From: Planococcus versutus
GTDB lineage: Bacteria > Bacillota > Bacilli > Bacillales_A > Planococcaceae
Assembly: GCF_001186155.3 (NCBI RefSeq)
Contig: NZ_CP016540.2
Location: 2,768,001 to 2,832,000 of the forward strand
Direction: 5' to 3'
DNA: 64,000 nucleotides
Position 1 is the stretch's first letter, and each line of letters opens with the position of its first letter. Below are positions 1-9,447 of the stretch, piece after piece. The position numbers and the translations under genes were made by a program. Under the pieces are notes generated by a model. It saw nothing but the letters and a program-made list of their open reading frames with translations, made no database searches and was not told where the DNA came from.

Positions 1-287
1 TAACGACGTTAGAGCAACGTTACGAAGAAATGAAACACAAAGTAAAAGACATGAAAGTTAAACAACTTCAATTAATGGGCAAAGAAAATGCCACACGTGC
101 TCATTACCAAATGGATAAACTATTGAGCCCTGAGCTCGTCGCAGAACGAATAGGTTCTTTTGACGACATGACTTCGTACATTACCACGCTGGGCTCAAAA
201 GTTGAAGAACGTCATGAACGCTCTGCGATGGAACGACGTCTTGAATTTTTAGAAAAAAATAGCACAAATCAAAAAGAACTTGTTTAA
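1..287 (+). CDS. PspA/IM30-family membrane stress protein, C-terminal part (cut by window edge)
   Basis: The reading frame is open from the first base, so the start lies upstream; the ATG at 30 is internal. The 95 visible residues are highly charged and helical, as expected for the last helices of the PspA/IM30/Vipp1 coiled coil. PspA-family proteins bind stressed membranes from the cytoplasmic face. The next genes are liaF, liaS and liaR. In B. subtilis the LiaFSR system controls the PspA homologue LiaH, so the context supports the call. A hairpin terminator directly after the stop separates it from liaF. The family call depends on a short C-terminal piece plus context. Confidence 0.6.
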   Translation, partial: TTLEQRYEEMKHKVKDMKVKQLQLMGKENATRAHYQMDKLLSPELVAERIGSFDDMTSYITTLGSKVEERHERSAMERRLEFLEKNSTNQKELV

Positions 288-295
288 ACTGAGAT

Positions 296-324
296 GAGAA
301 GAAGAAAACTTCTTCTCGTTTTTT
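296..324 (+). terminator. Hairpin terminator or attenuator between the pspA-like gene and liaF
   Basis: A perfect 9-bp stem (296-304 with 309-317, AAAA loop) is followed by a T-run. It begins 9 bases after the pspA-like stop and ends before the liaF ribosome binding site, so it could give more pspA than liaFSR transcript. Confidence 0.75.
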
Positions 325-350
325 CTGATTCAAAGAAGGAGGCAAAAACC

Positions 351-1049
351 GTGTCCTATTTTTCAACAAACAAACAGGCGTTTTTTATTTTGAGCGTTTT
401 ATTTTTGATTTTTGTAGAAGCTGCCTTCTTTGAAAATGGCAGTGTGTTTTTGATCTTTCTTGGTATCGGAACCATCTACTATGCATTAAAAAATAACGTA
501 AAATACCGTCGTTCTTATTTTTGGACAGGTGCTTTTTTAATCGGAATTTCTATTTTATCCATGTGGAGTTTACGCTTGATGGTGTTTGCGCTCGCTGTTT
601 ATTTGTTGCTGCGTCTATGGAAAGGCGACGAATGGCTTCAAACCGCGCCTATTTATCAAGCGACAGATAAAGGCCTAATTCAAAACAAAATATTGTCTAC
701 ACAAAGTACTCCAATCGAAGCTTATGAATGGAAAGACATTCATATCCAAGGATTTGTAGGGGACATTTTAGTGGATACTACACAAACGGTATTGCCTAAA
801 AAAACATCACTCGTTTCTATTCGACAAGGCTTTGGAAAAATCCAAGTCGTCGTTCCTTATGAAGTTCCTGTACGTGTTTTTTATTCCACACTTCTTGGAG
901 AAGCCCGCTTTTTCAACGGCGATAAAAAGCGCATCATCAATGGAACGATTCATACAGAAGATGGTTATCCCGCAGACGAGGGCAGTGCAGTTGAATTGAT
1001 TGTTTCTGTAACCACTTGGATGGGAGATGTCGAGGTGATTCGCCGATGA
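351..1049 (+). CDS. liaF: LiaF-type membrane inhibitor of the LiaRS two-component system
   Basis: LiaF is a membrane protein that keeps the LiaS kinase quiet until cell-wall antibiotics or envelope damage occur. The 232-residue protein has about four hydrophobic segments in residues 1-100 and a soluble C-terminal half of the LiaF C-terminal domain type. I chose the GTG at 351 because AGGAGG lies 8 bases upstream. An in-frame ATG at 294 has no ribosome binding site and falls inside the preceding terminator hairpin. The stop overlaps the liaS start as ATGA (1046-1049), giving tight translational coupling in a liaF-liaS-liaR operon. Confidence 0.85.
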   Translation: MSYFSTNKQAFFILSVLFLIFVEAAFFENGSVFLIFLGIGTIYYALKNNVKYRRSYFWTGAFLIGISILSMWSLRLMVFALAVYLLLRLWKGDEWLQTAPIYQATDKGLIQNKILSTQSTPIEAYEWKDIHIQGFVGDILVDTTQTVLPKKTSLVSIRQGFGKIQVVVPYEVPVRVFYSTLLGEARFFNGDKKRIINGTIHTEDGYPADEGSAVELIVSVTTWMGDVEVIRR

Positions 1050-2092
1050 GACAAATACTCCCACGTAGCTTATTCTTTATTTCACTGTTTGCGTTAATCG
1101 TCTTTAGTATTTTATTTGCGCTACTTGGCTTGCCCTCATTCAAAGGCTGGGCTGTTTTATGGGAAGATTTTATCGCTGGCTTACCGCTTGGTATTTGGTT
1201 ACTTGTTCTTATGCTTGCTTTATCTGTCGGTATTTCATGGTGGACAGAATCGTTATCGCGCTCAAAAGTCCAAGAAATCGAAGAGATCTTCCAAGCACTT
1301 TTACGAAACGAAGACAATACAGTTGTTCAAGCTGCTAATATGAAAACTCTACCACGCAATTTATCCAGTTCTATCTTAAAACTGCAAAAGCTTCTTGAAA
1401 CGCAACGTAAAAGCTTAACACGTATTGCTAACGAGCGAGCTGAAACACAAGACCAAATTATTCAAGAACGTTTGATTGTGGAACGTCAACGATTGGCCAG
1501 AGAGTTGCACGACTCTGTTTCGCAACAGCTTTTTGCAGCTTCGATGTTGTTGTCTTCTATGACTGAGAGCGAAGATGCGCAGCCTGGATTGTTGCAGACT
1601 GAAAAAATGGTTCAACAAGCTCAATTGGAAATGCGTGCGCTGCTCTTGCATTTACGTCCTGCGGCCCTTCACGACAAGAGCTTACGACAAGGATTGTTTG
1701 AATTGGTCAGTGAATTAAAAGAAAAAGTATATTTTACTATTAACCATAAACTCGAAGAAGTGCCTTTGCAAAAAGGAGCAGAAGATCACTTGTTTCGCAT
1801 CGCACAAGAAACCTTATCCAATACATTGCGCCACTCAAAGGCAACCGAGGTTTACATCTTGTTTGTTGAGCGTGATCATTTCGCAATTTTGCGCATACAA
1901 GACAACGGCGTTGGATTTGAAAGTGAGCAATCCAAATCTACTTCTTACGGATTGAAGCATATTGAAGAACGCGCTATTGAAATTGGTGCTACGAGTAAAA
2001 TCGTTTCTGTGCCTTCTGAAGGTACTATTGTGGAAATAAAAGTTCCGATTGAAAGGAAGAAGCCTAATGATTCGAATCTTATTAGTGGATGA
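1046..2092 (+). CDS. liaS: LiaS-type sensor histidine kinase
   Basis: Envelope-stress sensor kinase that phosphorylates LiaR. The 347-residue protein has two N-terminal membrane helices (about residues 8-30 and 46-66) flanking only a short loop, as in intramembrane-sensing kinases. A HAMP-like linker and coiled coil follow. The HisKA_3 dimerisation domain carries the phosphoacceptor His155 in [11 protein letters not shown], and a HATPase domain shows the DNGVGF box. The ATG at 1046 overlaps the liaF stop; an upstream in-frame ATG at 1016 lies inside liaF and is less likely. It overlaps liaR by 26 bases. Confidence 0.9.
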   Translation: MRQILPRSLFFISLFALIVFSILFALLGLPSFKGWAVLWEDFIAGLPLGIWLLVLMLALSVGISWWTESLSRSKVQEIEEIFQALLRNEDNTVVQAANMKTLPRNLSSSILKLQKLLETQRKSLTRIANERAETQDQIIQERLIVERQRLARELHDSVSQQLFAASMLLSSMTESEDAQPGLLQTEKMVQQAQLEMRALLLHLRPAALHDKSLRQGLFELVSELKEKVYFTINHKLEEVPLQKGAEDHLFRIAQETLSNTLRHSKATEVYILFVERDHFAILRIQDNGVGFESEQSKSTSYGLKHIEERAIEIGATSKIVSVPSEGTIVEIKVPIERKKPNDSNLISG

Positions 2093-2702
2093 CCACGAAA
2101 TGGTGCGCATAGGTGTCTCTGCTTACTTGCAGTCTCAGAAAGATATGGAAGTCGTGGGTGAAGCAACAAACGGTCAAGAAGCCGTCCAGATGGCATTAGA
2201 GTTACGCCCTGATTTGATTTTAATGGATATGGTCATGCCTATTATGAACGGGGCAGAAGCCACAAAAGCCATTATCGATCAATGGCCAGAAGCTAAAGTC
2301 ATGATTGTCACCAGTTTTTTAGACGATGACAAAGTCTATCCTGCCCTCCAAGCAGGCGCCGTAAGCTACATTTTAAAAACGTCAAAAGCTTCTCGAATAG
2401 CCGATTCCATTCGAGAAACCATGAATGGTACGCCCGTTCTCGAACCTGAAGTGATGACGAAAATGATGAAGCAAATGCGTCATAAACGTGTTCTCCATAC
2501 GGACTTAACTGAACGTGAAATGGAAATTTTGTTGTTACTAGCTGCTGGATTGACCAACCAAGAAATTGCTGATCAATTGTTCATTGCTGTAAAAACTGTG
2601 AAAACACATGTCAGTAATATTCTTGCAAAACTTGAAGTTCACGACCGTACACAAGCTGTTATTTACGCATTCCAACATAACCTAATTACGCCTCTCAACT
2701 AA
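2067..2702 (+). CDS. liaR: LiaR-type response regulator (NarL/FixJ family)
   Basis: DNA-binding response regulator partner of LiaS. Residues 1-120 form a receiver domain with the acidic pocket DD at 8-9, phosphoacceptor Asp54 in LILMDMVMP and the conserved Lys near residue 104. A LuxR/GerE helix-turn-helix occupies about residues 145-205 ([19 protein letters not shown]). The ATG at 2067 has GGAAG 8 bases upstream; an in-frame ATG at 2049 lacks one. It is the last gene of the operon and is followed by a strong terminator. LiaR normally activates its own pspA-liaFSR locus. Confidence 0.9.
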   Translation: MIRILLVDDHEMVRIGVSAYLQSQKDMEVVGEATNGQEAVQMALELRPDLILMDMVMPIMNGAEATKAIIDQWPEAKVMIVTSFLDDDKVYPALQAGAVSYILKTSKASRIADSIRETMNGTPVLEPEVMTKMMKQMRHKRVLHTDLTEREMEILLLLAAGLTNQEIADQLFIAVKTVKTHVSNILAKLEVHDRTQAVIYAFQHNLITPLN

Positions 2703-2703
2703 A

Positions 2704-2740
2704 AAAACACCGCACAGCCTAGTTACTGTGCGGTGTTTCT
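2704..2740 (+). terminator. Terminator of the liaFSR operon
   Basis: A 13-bp perfect stem (2704-2716 with 2725-2737) sits immediately after the liaR stop. It contains a GC-rich core and ends in TTT. Confidence 0.85.
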
Positions 2741-2808
2741 CAATTGTGCATTTAGTTTTTGTCGTTCACTGCGCCGAATTTCACTTAAGGCTATCTTCTC
2801 ACAAATTA

Positions 2809-2846
2809 GAAAGTCACTTTGACTATTATCTGTCAAAGTGACTTTC
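2809..2846 (-). terminator. Hairpin downstream of the channel gene
   Basis: A 15-bp perfect stem (2809-2823 with 2832-2846) lies just beyond the stop of the convergent minus-strand gene. It has no clear T-run, so it may be a weak terminator or an mRNA-stabilising hairpin. Confidence 0.55.
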
Positions 2847-2855
2847 CGCTCTTAT

Positions 2856-4115
2856 TTATAGTTCAGGCTTGTTGTTTTCTTTTTCCATTTTCTTTTCCAA
2901 TTTTTCTAACTGACGTTTCGCAAACTCACGTCCACCCATACCAAATGAAATTGCAAACGCTACTGCAAGTCCAGCGATAATGAATAAGAATGCTAAGTTC
3001 ACGATGTTGGTCGCAAAGTTTAATTGGTCAAGCGTCATGAATACTGCAATAATGATCACTACATATTTCACAATGGCTCCTAAAAAGCGATTGCTCGAAG
3101 CTTGTTTTACGTAATTTCCTAGCAAGCTTCCTCCAATAAGTCCAAGACCTAGAATGATCAATGAACTGATAAGAAGTGGCAAGTAAGCAATAACAGCTTC
3201 ACCAATTCCATTTAATACATCAAGTTGCAATACGTTCATCGCTTCTACTGTAAAGAAGATGATGATGATTGCTTGGACTAATTTGCCAATGACGTTTGCA
3301 ATATCAACGCTCGGTGATTTTGTTTTATCAGTGCTTAAATACGTTGAGAACCGATTGATCCCTGTTCCATTTAAAAGACTGATTAACAAATCTCCAACGA
3401 ACTTCGCAATCAGGATACCTGCTAGCACTAAAATAATCGCGACAAAGATGTTTGGAATCATGTTAAGAACTTGATTAAGCATATTAACAATCGGTTCAGA
3501 AATCGATTGAATGTTTAAAGTTTCTAATGCAATCGTTAAGATTGGAATGAGTACAATAACAAAAACAACATTCGCTAATACATTTGCTAGTGTTGACTTG
3601 TCTCCTGCATCCATTCTTGTAGTTCCTGTAGTGCTACTTGTTTTACCAGTAAATTTGTTGATCCACTTGTCAACGTTGATTGCTGTCAAAAGACTGAACA
3701 CCAAGTTTTTCACAAATTTCGCTACAAAGTAACCAATTACGAGGATAATGATAGCCATTAAAAGATTAGGTAAAAAGGCCAATAGTTTATCCATCATGTT
3801 CGAAATTGGCTGTGCCACATTGTTCATGTCCAAAGTTTGTAAAACACTCGGAATAAACAAAATGAAAATTAAGTAGTAAAGGATTTTTCCTATCGAATCC
3901 AACATACTGTCTGCACTTTCTTTAGTTTTCGCCATGTGTCCTCTAACCATAGCTCGGTCTGCACCTGCTTTTTTCAAACCTTTAGTGAAGATTGCTTTGA
4001 CAATTGTTGCTACAATCCATGCTACAAGTAATAATAATAATGCCCCTAAAACGTTTGGAATGTAGTCGATAATCGTATTGCCGACTCCTCTAAAAGAATT
4101 TCCAATATCATTCAT
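2856..4115 (-). CDS. Mechanosensitive-channel-like membrane protein with repeated TM-helix units
   Basis: A 419-residue integral membrane protein made of several internally similar hydrophobic units. Each has a pattern like ILVIGYFVAKFVKN or LVLAGILIAKFVGDLL, which fits the conserved TM_helix repeat found in proteins annotated as small-conductance mechanosensitive channels (the CmpX type). A charged C-terminal tail carries a short coiled coil rich in Lys and Glu. It lacks an obvious classical MscS beta domain, so channel activity is inferred from family membership only. The start has AAAGGAGGACGA upstream. A SigB-type promoter at 4157-4182 suggests induction by general stress. Confidence 0.7.
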   Translation of the reverse strand: MNDIGNSFRGVGNTIIDYIPNVLGALLLLLVAWIVATIVKAIFTKGLKKAGADRAMVRGHMAKTKESADSMLDSIGKILYYLIFILFIPSVLQTLDMNNVAQPISNMMDKLLAFLPNLLMAIIILVIGYFVAKFVKNLVFSLLTAINVDKWINKFTGKTSSTTGTTRMDAGDKSTLANVLANVVFVIVLIPILTIALETLNIQSISEPIVNMLNQVLNMIPNIFVAIILVLAGILIAKFVGDLLISLLNGTGINRFSTYLSTDKTKSPSVDIANVIGKLVQAIIIIFFTVEAMNVLQLDVLNGIGEAVIAYLPLLISSLIILGLGLIGGSLLGNYVKQASSNRFLGAIVKYVVIIIAVFMTLDQLNFATNIVNLAFLFIIAGLAVAFAISFGMGGREFAKRQLEKLEKKMEKENNKPEL

Positions 4116-4156
4116 GCATTCGTCCTCCTTTTGTTTGTATAAGACTCACTCCTACT

Positions 4157-4182
4157 ATTCCCCTACTTTCATGAAACTAAAC
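4157..4182 (-). promoter_or_regulatory. Candidate SigB promoter for the channel gene
   Basis: Read on the minus strand this is GTTTAG, 14 bases, then GGGAAT. It is close to the known general-stress sigma consensus (GTTTAA, 12-14 bases, GGGTAT) and lies about 40 bases upstream of the start codon. Confidence 0.5.
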
Positions 4183-4263
4183 GCTAATCTCTCTTTTTTA
4201 TGAACTGAATATTTTGAGGTAAACTTGCTCTTCTATTATAATAAAAGAAAAGGAGGAGATCCT

Positions 4264-4494
4264 ATGTATATGACAATTCAGGAAACTGCTGCTTTTTTAT
4301 CAATGTCCGAAGAGCAAGTCAATCGTTATGTTTTAGAAGGTCGCATTCGCACAGTTCATGACGGCGAGCAATACATGATTAATACTTCTCAATTTGATAC
4401 GCATTTTAAACAATTAGAACAAGCAAAGCATGCTTTAGAGGAATGGCGTGCTACTCCTATTCCAGATGATGTGGATATAAAAGACGAGGATTAA
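4264..4494 (+). CDS. Small excisionase-family helix-turn-helix protein
   Basis: A 76-residue protein starting at ATG 4264 behind AAAGGAGGAGATCCT. Residues 1-50 fit the excisionase/MerR-like HTH_17 fold (MTIQETAAFLSMSEEQVNRYV, then a wing GRIRTVHDGEQYMI). An acidic C-terminal tail (PDDVDIKDED) follows. No integrase or phage gene is nearby, so it is probably a chromosomal DNA-binding regulator and not a true excisionase. Its target is unknown. Confidence 0.65.
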   Translation: MYMTIQETAAFLSMSEEQVNRYVLEGRIRTVHDGEQYMINTSQFDTHFKQLEQAKHALEEWRATPIPDDVDIKDED

Positions 4495-4510
4495 CTCCAA
4501 CTTACAGCAA

Positions 4511-4549
4511 AAACATCTGAGCCATTCAATACATGGCTCAAATGTTTTT
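4511..4549 (+). terminator. Terminator after the small HTH gene
   Basis: An imperfect 15-bp stem (4511-4525 with 4532-4546) is followed by TTTT. It lies between two convergent genes and may also serve metX. Confidence 0.7.
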
Positions 4550-4587
4550 GTATTTATACATCGCTTTTTGAGTTCAATGAATAAGTC

Positions 4588-5601
4588 TCACCGAATGGGT
4601 TCAGGTAGGACAAACGTTTTTAGTTTTTCACTTATAAACCTTCCCCATTTTTCAAACTCCGTCAAAAATCCATCGTGACCATATTCTGTTTTGATAATTT
4701 CCCACTCTGCAGTTCGCTGTTTTTTCAGCCATGGTATAGTGAGTTCACTTGGATAAAGCAAATCGTTCGTAAACGAGAGCGAGTATACTGGAACTTCTAA
4801 AACCGCCTCTTTAATATCATGTGTATTCATAGCTTTTAGCAATACGAGATAGCTATTAGCATCAAAACGCACTGCTAATTTTTTTCCTTGATAATTTAAA
4901 TACGACTGAATATCAAACTCACTTGCATCGCCTGTGCGCCCAAATCGTTGATTGAACATACTGCCACTTCGATACGTTACCATACCAGCCATCCTAGCCA
5001 ACTCGAACCCTTTCAAAACAGTAGAGTCTTTATAATTTCCGCCATTAAAATCGTGATCATTTTCAATAGCCATTATCCCAATATGATTAAAAGCGATTCC
5101 ATAGTCACTGTAATATGGCGTAACAGCTAATGGGAAAATTGTACGAATAAATTCTGGATACATTTTTCCCCACTCTAACGTTTTCATCCCTCCCAGAGAT
5201 CCTCCAATCACGCCAACCAAGTTTTTGATACCAAGTTTTTGTAGTGCATAGTACTCAGCTCTGACCATGTCACGTATTGTAAGCGTTGGAAAATCTGCAA
5301 GATACGCTTGTCTTGTTGCAGGGTTTACCGACGAGGGTCCTGTCGATCCATGACAGCCACCAAGCACGTTAAATGTAATCACTTGAAAAACAGTTGTATC
5401 CACTGACTTGCCTGGACCGATCATCCCTGCCCACCAGCCTGGATTTTGCTCGGTGCCAACTGCATACTGATCGCCCGTTAATGCGTGACATACCAGAATC
5501 ACAGGAGCATTTTCATCTCCAAGACGTTCATATGCAAGTTCTGCGTGATCCAACACTTGAGCTGAGTCTAGAGTTAATGAGCCAATGGATACTGTTTTCA
5601 T
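4588..5601 (-). CDS. metX: Homoserine O-acetyltransferase
   Basis: Acylates homoserine with acetyl-CoA to O-acetylhomoserine, the first committed step of methionine synthesis, in the cytoplasm. The 337-residue alpha/beta hydrolase fold shows the nucleophile elbow GGSLGG with Ser135, Asp280 (FTNDLLYP) and His309 (EYGHDGF) as the catalytic triad. The oxyanion region CHALTGD is also clear. Its length is slightly below the usual 350-380. The ribosome binding site AAGGAGG overlaps the metY stop region, so metY-metX are co-transcribed from the SAM riboswitch leader. Confidence 0.93.
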   Translation of the reverse strand: MKTVSIGSLTLDSAQVLDHAELAYERLGDENAPVILVCHALTGDQYAVGTEQNPGWWAGMIGPGKSVDTTVFQVITFNVLGGCHGSTGPSSVNPATRQAYLADFPTLTIRDMVRAEYYALQKLGIKNLVGVIGGSLGGMKTLEWGKMYPEFIRTIFPLAVTPYYSDYGIAFNHIGIMAIENDHDFNGGNYKDSTVLKGFELARMAGMVTYRSGSMFNQRFGRTGDASEFDIQSYLNYQGKKLAVRFDANSYLVLLKAMNTHDIKEAVLEVPVYSLSFTNDLLYPSELTIPWLKKQRTAEWEIIKTEYGHDGFLTEFEKWGRFISEKLKTFVLPEPIR

Positions 5602-5613
5602 AGCGATTCCTCC

Positions 5614-6906
5614 TTATGCTTTTGCTAATGTTGCGACTTGAATCGCTTGTTCTAAGTCCGCGATTAAATCTTCTGGGTCTTCTAAACCAATCGACAACCG
5701 AATCAACTCTTCGGTTACACCAGATGATTTTAGTTCTTCATCGTTCAACTGTTGATGAGTTGTTGAAGCTGGATGGATGATTAACGACTTTGCATCACCC
5801 ACGTTTGCAACATGTGACCACAACTGGATGCTATCAATCACTTTGCGTCCTGCTTCTCGTCCACCTTTAATACCAAAATTAACAATCGATCCGTACCCAT
5901 TGTTTTTCAAGTATTTCTTCGCTAGCTGATGAGATGGATGATCTTCGAATCCTAAGTAATTCACCCATTCAATTTGTGGATGTTCTTTTAAATATTCTGC
6001 AATAACTTGAGCGTTGCTATTATGCTTGGGAATGCGTAAGTGCAACGTTTCTAAACCTTGAATTAATGCATGTGCGCTATCTGGACTTAATGACGGACCA
6101 AAATCTCTCAATAACTGAACACGTAGTTTTGTTGCAAAAGCTGCATTCGGGACATCTATTCCATAACACAAACCGTGGTAAGATCTATCTGGTTCAGTGT
6201 AATTGGGAAAACGTGGATTGTTCCAATTAAACGTGCCAGCGTCTACTGCAACTCCGCCAATTGTCGTGCCATGACCACCAATCCACTTTGTAGCTGAATG
6301 AATAACGACATCTGCGCCAAACTCAATTGGATTGCTGCCATATGGAGAAGCAAATGTATTATCAATCAATAACGGAAGTCCATGATTGTGAGCAATAGCT
6401 GCAATTTTTTCGACATCAAAGATATTCAAACTAGGATTCCCAATAATTTCGCCAAAAATTACTTTTGTTTTATTTGTAATGGCTGCTTTGAAATTCTCTG
6501 GATTTGTAGCATCAACAAATTTAGTCGTAATGCCATAACGCGGCAGTGTATTGGCAAATAAGTTATGCGTACCACCATAAAGACTGCTATCTGCCACAAT
6601 TTCATCTCCTGCTTCTGCAATGTTTAAAATTGAAAAGGCAATTGCTGCCATTCCTGATGAAAGAGCAACTGCTGCAGTTCCTCCTTCAAGCAAAGCTACT
6701 CTTTGTTCGAAAACGTCAACTGTTGGATTCATAATACGTGAGTAAATGTTCCCTGCTTCTTTTAACCCAAAAAGATCTTGTGCGTGCTGTGTATCACGAA
6801 AAACATAAGAAGTTGTTTTGTATACTGGTACACCTCTAGATCCTGTTGTTGGATCTGGTTGCTGCCCGCCGTGTAGCAATAACGTTTCTGGTTTTAAGTT
6901 CATCAT
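5614..6906 (-). CDS. metY: O-acetylhomoserine (thiol)-lyase
   Basis: PLP enzyme that converts O-acetylhomoserine and sulfide (or methanethiol) to homocysteine or methionine. The 430-residue protein is of the Cys/Met-metabolism PLP family. It has the PLP lysine Lys207 in IHSATKWIGG, SRIMNPT near residue 56 and ALSSGMAAIA near 81. Its length matches the long MetY subgroup. It is first in the metY-metX operon, 12 bases from metX, and lies directly downstream of a SAM-I riboswitch. It should therefore be repressed when S-adenosylmethionine is plentiful. The start is ATG ATG behind GAGGGGGAAT. Confidence 0.93.
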   Translation of the reverse strand: MMNLKPETLLLHGGQQPDPTTGSRGVPVYKTTSYVFRDTQHAQDLFGLKEAGNIYSRIMNPTVDVFEQRVALLEGGTAAVALSSGMAAIAFSILNIAEAGDEIVADSSLYGGTHNLFANTLPRYGITTKFVDATNPENFKAAITNKTKVIFGEIIGNPSLNIFDVEKIAAIAHNHGLPLLIDNTFASPYGSNPIEFGADVVIHSATKWIGGHGTTIGGVAVDAGTFNWNNPRFPNYTEPDRSYHGLCYGIDVPNAAFATKLRVQLLRDFGPSLSPDSAHALIQGLETLHLRIPKHNSNAQVIAEYLKEHPQIEWVNYLGFEDHPSHQLAKKYLKNNGYGSIVNFGIKGGREAGRKVIDSIQLWSHVANVGDAKSLIIHPASTTHQQLNDEELKSSGVTEELIRLSIGLEDPEDLIADLEQAIQVATLAKA

Positions 6907-6955
6907 TTTCTATTCCCCCTCTTATTTACGTGCTGTAGTTCCGAAAAGGGACAAC

Positions 6956-7126
6956 AAAAAGCCCCCTTCGTTTAAGAAGAGGGCCGCAAAATACGGAGTT
7001 TCCTCCTCTTATCTGTCAGAACCTGTACATCGATTCTGTAGGAATTAGCACCTTTCCAGATAAATTCATCTGTTGGTTGCCGGGCATCATAGGGCCTATC
7101 CCTCCGCCACTCTTGATAAGAGTATT
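6956..7126 (-). promoter_or_regulatory. SAM-I (S-box) riboswitch with intrinsic terminator
   Basis: On the minus strand the leader starts with CTCTTATCAAGAG (7122-7110), then GGCGGAGGGA, GGCCC and GCCCGGCAACC, the hallmark SAM-I aptamer core. It ends in a terminator hairpin (6961-6984) with a T-run. It controls the metY-metX operon: SAM binding favours the terminator. Confidence 0.95.
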
Positions 7127-7250
7127 TGATTTTTTTGATCTTGTTGTGAAGTATAAAAACTTTCCAGACATTTGTCAAGCTAATTAGTCGAAAAATTTTG
7201 AAACCTCAGCCATTTTCAAACGTTATCTGTATATAGAGGAGGAATCGATT

Positions 7251-7892
7251 ATGTTTATGTGGATTTTGCTATTATTTATTGCAAGCTATGGAATCGGCTG
7301 TTGTCATGGATCTTTGGTAGCGCAGATGTTATCAGGCGTGAATGTTAAAAAACAAGGCATTAAAAATTCTGGTGCTTCTAACGCGGCTATCGTATTGGGT
7401 TGGAAATACGGATTACTTGTAGCTATTGTTGATATCTTCAAAGGATTCGTAGCTGTAGCGGGTTTGCGTTTATTGCTTTCTACAGGTAATTTTGCAGCTG
7501 ACGTAACATGGGCGTTATTGTTTGTCGCAGGTGCTGGCGTTATTGTCGGGCATAACTTCCCATTTTTCATGAAGTTTCAAGGAGGCAAAGGGACAGCCTC
7601 TGTTATAGGCGTTATGTTAGCACTTGATTGGAAGCTCGGTTTGCTCGGTCTTATATTATTAATCACTGTTTCACTCGTAACAGATTACTTAGTAATTGGT
7701 GTACTCGTATTGTATAGCGTTTATTTAGTAATCGCAGTTATTCCGGCAGTAGGACCATGGCCTCTCGTGATTGCTACGGTACTTTTTGCAATGGCTCTTT
7801 GGAAACACCAGGAAAATATTATACGCATAAAAAATGGGAGTGAAAACAAAGTATCAGCAGTTTTACGTAGGAAGCCGACAACGCCTACCTAA
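7251..7892 (+). CDS. PlsY-family glycerol-3-phosphate acyltransferase paralogue
   Basis: Family role: membrane enzyme transferring acyl groups from acyl-phosphate to glycerol-3-phosphate. The 213-residue multi-pass protein keeps the family motifs in divergent form: NSGASN (residues 39-44), DIFKG (61-65) and GHNFPFFMKFQGGKG (100-114). The first motif differs from the usual GSGNIGATN. Together with the single gene context, this suggests a secondary paralogue and not the main housekeeping PlsY. The start ATG follows AGAGGAGGAATCGATT. No operon partner is seen. Confidence 0.75.
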   Translation: MFMWILLLFIASYGIGCCHGSLVAQMLSGVNVKKQGIKNSGASNAAIVLGWKYGLLVAIVDIFKGFVAVAGLRLLLSTGNFAADVTWALLFVAGAGVIVGHNFPFFMKFQGGKGTASVIGVMLALDWKLGLLGLILLITVSLVTDYLVIGVLVLYSVYLVIAVIPAVGPWPLVIATVLFAMALWKHQENIIRIKNGSENKVSAVLRRKPTTPT

Positions 7893-7984
7893 CAAAGGAA
7901 TTCTCTTTATTATCTCGTTTTATGACAGAATTTTCTTGCTTCATGTTAAAATAGATACGAGACTTATTTTAGGAGGATTTATAC

Positions 7985-9202
7985 ATGTTAGAAAATTTAA
8001 TTGAACGACTTGTTCGTTATGCTAAAATCGATACACAATCTGACTTTACGAGTGACACGACACCTTCGACTGAAGGACAGTGGAACTTACTCCATGAACT
8101 GGAAAAAGAAATGAAAAGCATTGGACTCAAAGAAGTTAGTATGGATGATGCAGGGTATCTTTTCGGTACGTTACCTGCTAATACTGATAAAGAAATTCCA
8201 GTTATCGGCTTTTTAGCGCATGTAGATACAGCTACTGATTTTACTGGGAAGAATGTCAATCCAAAACGCATTGACAATTATGATGGGCAAGATATTCCTT
8301 TAAACGACAACATTCACATGTTAGTAGCAGATTTTCCTGCTCTCAAAAATTATGTTGGCCATACACTCATTACGACAGACGGCACCACGCTTCTCGGTGC
8401 AGACAATAAAGCAGGTATAGCTGAGATTATGACAGCGATGGACTATTTAATTAAGCATCCAGAAATCGAACATGGGAAAATTCGCGTCGCATTTACGCCT
8501 GATGAAGAAATCGGTCGCGGTCCACACAAATTTGACGTTAAACGCTTTGGCGCTGAATATGCCTATACGATGGATGGTGGTCCTCTTGGTGAGTTGCAGT
8601 ATGAAAGTTTTAATGCAGCAAGTGGTAAACTGATTGTTCAAGGCAAAAGTGTCCATCCGGGCTCTGCAAAAGACAAGATGGTCAATGCACAAACCGTGGC
8701 TATTCAATTTCAGCAAGAAATGCCTAAAAATGAAGTTCCTGAACTGACAGAAGGCTACGAAGGATTTATTCATCTGAATAATTTTGTTGGCGACGTCGAA
8801 ACAGCAGAATTAAGCTATATTATCCGCGATTTCGATAAAGAGAAGTTTGAAGAGAAAAAACAACATATGCAAGCTGTGGCAGAGAAGCTTCAGCAGCAGT
8901 ACGGTAAAGAAGTTATTCATTTAGAACTCGAAGATCAATATTACAATATGCGCGAAAAAATCGTACCTGTTATGAAAATTGTTGACTATGCGGAACAAGT
9001 TATGAAAACACTAGAAATCGAACCAAATATTGTTCCTGTTCGTGGCGGAACGGATGGTTCTCAATTGTCTTATATGGGACTTCCAACACCTAATATTTTT
9101 ACAGGTGGCGAGAACTATCATGGAAAATACGAATTTATCTCTGCTGAAAACATGGAAAAAGCTACACAAGTAATTATCGAACTCGTAAAATCAGCTAAAT
9201 AA
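7985..9202 (+). CDS. pepT: Peptidase T (tripeptide aminopeptidase)
   Basis: Cytoplasmic zinc aminopeptidase releasing the N-terminal residue from tripeptides. The 405-residue M20B enzyme shows metal and catalytic residues His79 and Asp81 (LAHVDTA), Asp140 (LGADNKAG), Glu174 and Glu175 (TPDEEIGRG) and Asp197 (TMDGGP). A His-containing C-terminal motif is seen near ENYHGKYEF. Length and motifs match the family closely. The ribosome binding site is TTAGGAGG. It is transcribed alone and followed by a hairpin terminator at 9208-9245. Confidence 0.95.
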   Translation: MLENLIERLVRYAKIDTQSDFTSDTTPSTEGQWNLLHELEKEMKSIGLKEVSMDDAGYLFGTLPANTDKEIPVIGFLAHVDTATDFTGKNVNPKRIDNYDGQDIPLNDNIHMLVADFPALKNYVGHTLITTDGTTLLGADNKAGIAEIMTAMDYLIKHPEIEHGKIRVAFTPDEEIGRGPHKFDVKRFGAEYAYTMDGGPLGELQYESFNAASGKLIVQGKSVHPGSAKDKMVNAQTVAIQFQQEMPKNEVPELTEGYEGFIHLNNFVGDVETAELSYIIRDFDKEKFEEKKQHMQAVAEKLQQQYGKEVIHLELEDQYYNMREKIVPVMKIVDYAEQVMKTLEIEPNIVPVRGGTDGSQLSYMGLPTPNIFTGGENYHGKYEFISAENMEKATQVIIELVKSAK

Positions 9203-9207
9203 AACTC

Positions 9208-9245
9208 AAAAAGATGTATTGGAAACATTCCAATATGTCTTTTTC
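9208..9245 (+). terminator. Terminator of pepT
   Basis: A long stem around TATTGGAA/TTCCAATA (9217-9235) with A-rich and T-rich flanks, ending in TTTTT directly after the pepT stop. Confidence 0.75.
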
Positions 9246-9447
9246 TTTTGTAAGGCTTCAACTTTTGCACTGAGGATGCTTTTAAATAGCTACACCATCC
9301 TTAAAATAAACTTTATTGAAATCTGACTATTTCTAGCAGAATATTCGTGATGTTGTTTACGCATACCATGTTGTTGAAAAAGCAGATGTTTTAAAACTTT
9401 TGTTTAAGGAATATAAAGGATACATACAAAAGGAAGAGGTGCTCTAT

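Noticed and set aside
4264..4494. Excisionase-like HTH as evidence of a prophage or integrated element
   Set aside because: No integrase, attachment repeat or phage gene anywhere near; the fold is common in chromosomal regulators.
6972..7178. Open frame across the S-box leader
   Set aside because: It is fully explained by the riboswitch structure and lacks a ribosome binding site.
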